Of a stretch of 64,000 nucleotides of DNA, positions 61,603 through 64,000 are shown one piece after another (within the stretch, counting starts at the first letter, position 1; every line of letters starts with the position of its first letter). The notes below the pieces were generated by a model. The model was given only the letters and a program-made list of their open reading frames with translations. It had not been told where the DNA came from and ran no database searches. A program made the position numbers and the translations under genes. The DNA lies in contig NZ_FNMZ01000001.1 in assembly GCF_900106695.1 (NCBI RefSeq), positions 992,001 to 1,056,000 of the forward strand. The letters are read 5' to 3'. Source of the DNA: Albimonas donghaensis (GTDB lineage Bacteria > Pseudomonadota > Alphaproteobacteria > Rhodobacterales > Rhodobacteraceae).

Positions 61603-62438
61603 GCCGCCTCTGCGCGTTGCGCGCCGCGCTTGCGGCGGGACTGATGGCGCTCGGGTCGGCGGTCCCCCTGCCCGCCCTTGCTCAGACGCCGGAGACCGGC
61701 GCCGCGGCCCCCGCCGCCCGGAATGAGACCCCGAACAACGCCCCCGCCGAGGGAGATACGGCCCCCGACCCGGCCCCCGGCTCGCTGTTTCCGGCGGGCG
61801 GCGCCGACGCCCTGCCCGCGCCGCCCGCGCCCGACGCGTCCGAGCCCCCCGCGCCGCCTCCCGACCCCGACGCGGCGATGCGGGAGGACCGGAACCTCCG
61901 GATCATCCAGGCCCTGACCTCGCGGCTCGACGAGATGACGGATGAGGAGATCCCCCGGCTTCGCGCCGAGATCGCCGCCCGCGACCGCCTGATCGCCGAC
62001 CTCCGGGGCGCGGACGACCTGACCGAGGCCAGGATCCGCATGGATCGCGCCTATCTCGACAGCTGGACCGCCTATTACGACCACCTGGAGGCGTTGCGGG
62101 GGCACACCCGCGCGGTCTTCGCCTGGCAGCAGTTCGCCTCGGACGCGACCCTGTGGCTGGTGGTTCTGGTGGTGCTCGCGGGGGTGGGCCTGTCGGTCTA
62201 CGAGATCACCAACTCCGTGCGCCGGGCCGAAAGGGCCGCCGCCAGGGGCGGGGCCGAGGGCGCTGCGCCGTCGAGCCTCACGCTCAGCCCCGGACAGGTG
62301 CAGATCACGTCCGCCATCACCGGGGTGGTGGTGCTGGCGCTGAGCCTGGGCTTCCTGTTCCTGTTCCTCGACCGGGTCTACGACATCGACGAGGTGCACC
62401 TGAAATCCGGCGCGCCGGGGGCCGAGGCGCCCGAGTGA
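61590..62438 (+). CDS. membrane protein with periplasmic helical region, unknown function
   Basis: The product is 282 residues. A signal peptide (ALRAALAAGLMALGSAVPLP, cleavage near ALAQ) is followed by a Pro/Ala-rich linker, a charged probable coiled-coil (about 115-160, with EEIPRLRAEIAARDRL) and two membrane helices (LWLVVLVVLAGVGLSVY and SAITGVVVLALSLGFLFLF). A short tail follows. The ATG at 61590 overlaps the lipoprotein gene by 13 bases in another frame, so translation may be coupled. I recognise no family. An envelope-anchoring or sensor part is only a guess. Confidence 0.72.
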   Translation: MRVLSRLCALRAALAAGLMALGSAVPLPALAQTPETGAAAPAARNETPNNAPAEGDTAPDPAPGSLFPAGGADALPAPPAPDASEPPAPPPDPDAAMREDRNLRIIQALTSRLDEMTDEEIPRLRAEIAARDRLIADLRGADDLTEARIRMDRAYLDSWTAYYDHLEALRGHTRAVFAWQQFASDATLWLVVLVVLAGVGLSVYEITNSVRRAERAAARGGAEGAAPSSLTLSPGQVQITSAITGVVVLALSLGFLFLFLDRVYDIDEVHLKSGAPGAEAPE

Positions 62439-62465
62439 CCTCGCGCCGCCCCGCTCAGCCTCCGA

Positions 62466-64000
62466 TCACCCCCAGATCCACCACACCGTCGGCCCGGCCA
62501 CCGCCAGCACCAGCAGCTCCAGCGGCAGGCCCATGCGCCAGTAATCGGCGAAGCGGTAGCCCCCCGGCCCCATGATGATGGTGTTGTTCTTGTGCCCGAT
62601 GGGCGTGAGGAAGGCGCAGGACGCCGCCACCGCCACCCCCATCAGGAACGGGTCCGGCGGCGCGCCGATGGCCTGCGCCACGCCCAGCCCGATGGGCGCC
62701 GCGATCAGCGTCGTGGCGACGTTGTTGAGGAAATCCGACAGGGTCATGGTCACCGCCATCAGCACCATCAGCACCGCCCAGGCCGGCCAGCCCGCGGTGA
62801 GCCCGACAATGGCGGTGGCGATCAGCTCGGTCCCGCCCGCCTGCTCCAGCGCCCCGGCCACCGGCACCAGGCAGGCGAGCAGCACGATGGCCTTCCACTC
62901 GACCGACTCGTAGACCTCGCGGCCCGAGACCAGCCCCCCCAGCGCGTAGGCCCCCACGCAGCCCAGCAGCGCCACCGGCAGGCTGACCAGCCCGGCCACC
63001 GCCGCCCCCACCGCGGCCAGGAAGGCCAGCGCCGCGAAGGCCGCCTTCTCCCGGCGCAGCACCGGCGTTTCGCGCCCCGCCAGCGGCAGCGCGCCCAGCC
63101 AGGACATGACGTCGTTCATCCGCTCCGGCGGGCCGACCAGCAGCAGCACGTCGCCGGGCCGGATCGTCAGGCCGCGCACCCGTTCCCGGAACCGCCGGCC
63201 CTGGCGGGAGACGCCGAGCAGCGCCACGCCCTGCCGGCTCAGCAGCCGCAGCCCCGAAGCGGTGCGGCCCGAGACCCACGCCCCCTCCGGCACGATGGCC
63301 TCCGCCAGGGTCAGGCGGCCGGGGAGCGCGGGCTTGCCGTCGTCGCCTTCCTCGCCCTCGGCCGGATGGTCGAGCCCGGCGGCGCCCATGAAGCTCTCGA
63401 TCGCGGCGGGCTCGCCCTCCAGGATCAGCACGTCCTCGGCCCGGATCTCCTCATGCCGCGAAAAGCCCGGAAGCCGCCGGTCGCCCCGGATCAGGCCGAG
63501 CAGGTTGACGTCATGCTCCTCCAGCAAGTCCCCGAGATCCGTCGGCGTCCTGCCAACGGCCTTGCCCTTCTCGGCGGCGCGGGCCTCGACGGTGTAGAGG
63601 CCGGACTGGGGGGCGGAGGGACGCAGGCCCTGGCCGTCGCGGACCGGGATCAGGCGCCAGCCGACGAGGGCGGTGAAGAGGATGCCGATGACCGCGACCA
63701 CCAGGCCCACATAGGCGAAATCGAACATCCCGTAGGGCTCGCCCAGGGTCTCGGCGCGATACTGGGCGATGACGATGTTGGGGGGCGTGCCGATCAGGGT
63801 GATCATGCCGCCGAGGATGGTCGCGAAGCTGAGCGGCATCAGGGTCAGGGCCGGGGAACGCTTGGCCTTTTCGGAGGTCTGAAGGTCCACGGTCATCAGC
63901 AGCGCCAGCGCCGCGACGTTGTTGATCACCGCCGACAGCGCCGCGCCGACGCCGGAGATCAGCGCGATATGCAGGGCCAGGGGCCTGTCGGGATTGGAGA
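62466..64000 (-). CDS. SLC13/DASS-family permease with two TrkA-C domains, N-terminus cut off
   Basis: The frame runs to the window edge, so the start lies beyond base 64000; about 511 residues are seen. Membrane-domain motifs are SAVINNVAALALLM, TLIGTPPNIVIAQYRAET (the SNT-type anion site of one half) and LSDFLNNVATTLIAAPIGLG in the second half. Between the halves lie two TrkA-C/RCK-like domains (LIRGDRRLPGFSRHEEIRAE with EDVLILEG; VALLGVSRQGRRFRERVRG with RPGDVLLLVG). This arrangement is common in bacterial members proposed to move sulfate or dicarboxylates. The substrate is not known. The gene is convergent with the preceding membrane-protein gene. Confidence 0.92.
   Translation of the reverse strand, partial: SNPDRPLALHIALISGVGAALSAVINNVAALALLMTVDLQTSEKAKRSPALTLMPLSFATILGGMITLIGTPPNIVIAQYRAETLGEPYGMFDFAYVGLVVAVIGILFTALVGWRLIPVRDGQGLRPSAPQSGLYTVEARAAEKGKAVGRTPTDLGDLLEEHDVNLLGLIRGDRRLPGFSRHEEIRAEDVLILEGEPAAIESFMGAAGLDHPAEGEEGDDGKPALPGRLTLAEAIVPEGAWVSGRTASGLRLLSRQGVALLGVSRQGRRFRERVRGLTIRPGDVLLLVGPPERMNDVMSWLGALPLAGRETPVLRREKAAFAALAFLAAVGAAVAGLVSLPVALLGCVGAYALGGLVSGREVYESVEWKAIVLLACLVPVAGALEQAGGTELIATAIVGLTAGWPAWAVLMVLMAVTMTLSDFLNNVATTLIAAPIGLGVAQAIGAPPDPFLMGVAVAASCAFLTPIGHKNNTIIMGPGGYRFADYWRMGLPLELLVLAVAGPTVWWIWG

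Overview
The window is one continuous stretch of very GC-rich chromosome (by eye about 70% G+C) with dense coding on both strands. Protein content points to Alphaproteobacteria, most likely Rhodobacterales: five proteins end in VPLPA-type sorting tails (a Rhodobacterales variant of PEP-CTERM), and alphaproteobacterial forms of Atm1, TatABC, SecDF, PobA, RecO and a COQ10/RatA-like START protein are present. No rRNA, tRNA, CRISPR array, transposase, integrase or phage gene was recognised, so this looks like core chromosome with some lineage-specific surface and envelope genes. The genus cannot be fixed from the sequence.

Layout. 1-4.3 kb: an RND efflux pair (adaptor, cut by the window edge, and inner-membrane pump) closed by a strong bidirectional hairpin. 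4.3-11.5 kb: a VPLPA-CTERM protein, an Atm1-type ABC exporter, a LysM protein, a LOG-family hydrolase, a LamG/VPLPA-CTERM protein that seems to lack a signal peptide, and Fe-type superoxide dismutase. 11.1-15.5 kb (minus): yajC-secD-secF-tauE/safE-Mth938. 15.7-17.1 kb: a membrane pentapeptide-repeat protein encoded by near-identical 30-bp DNA repeats next to a perfect 27-bp inverted repeat. 17.3-21.8 kb (plus): serS-surE-pcm-nlpD-like. 21.8-24.5 kb (minus): tatA-tatB-tatC and a DUF815 ATPase. 24.6-27.2 kb (minus): an orphan Fe(III)-type ABC ATPase, a GNAT acetyltransferase and an atypical SDR.

27.3-33.5 kb: three VPLPA-like surface proteins around prfC and a tiny entericidin-like lipoprotein, then a secreted esterase-like phytase-family protein with four in-frame start codons in a 15-bp tandem repeat. 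33.8-38.1 kb: a DEAD-box RNA helicase, a triple 44-bp REP-like repeat, a DMT transporter and pobA. 38.4-46.9 kb (plus): an atypical Gfo/Idh/MocA protein, an amidase, an AHL-lactonase-like metallo-hydrolase, an M20 peptidase, a 785-residue membrane-anchored protein of unknown function and a methyltransferase. 47-55.2 kb: alpha/beta hydrolase, DMT transporter, RidA, an outer-membrane barrel, a VIT1/CCC1 transporter, a PDH-type dihydrolipoamide dehydrogenase, DUF924 and an MFS carrier. 55.4-64 kb: COQ10/RatA-like protein, hpt, TTC38-like TPR protein, recO, a 2Fe-2S/ASKHA corrinoid-activator-like protein, an overlapping lipoprotein/membrane-protein pair, and an SLC13 permease running off the window.

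Themes. Envelope biology dominates: two protein export systems (Sec accessory and Tat), septal-amidase regulation (NlpD-like), efflux and several cell-surface proteins. A family of GC-rich palindromes (GGCGGGTT-C/T-GCACCCGCCCTACG and its inverse) sits only between genes, mostly convergent ones. No clearly new multi-gene system was found. The best candidates for new biology are the dispersed palindrome family, the pentapeptide gene with its intragenic inverted repeat, the 785-residue protein, and the corrinoid-activator-like gene with its two unknown downstream neighbours.
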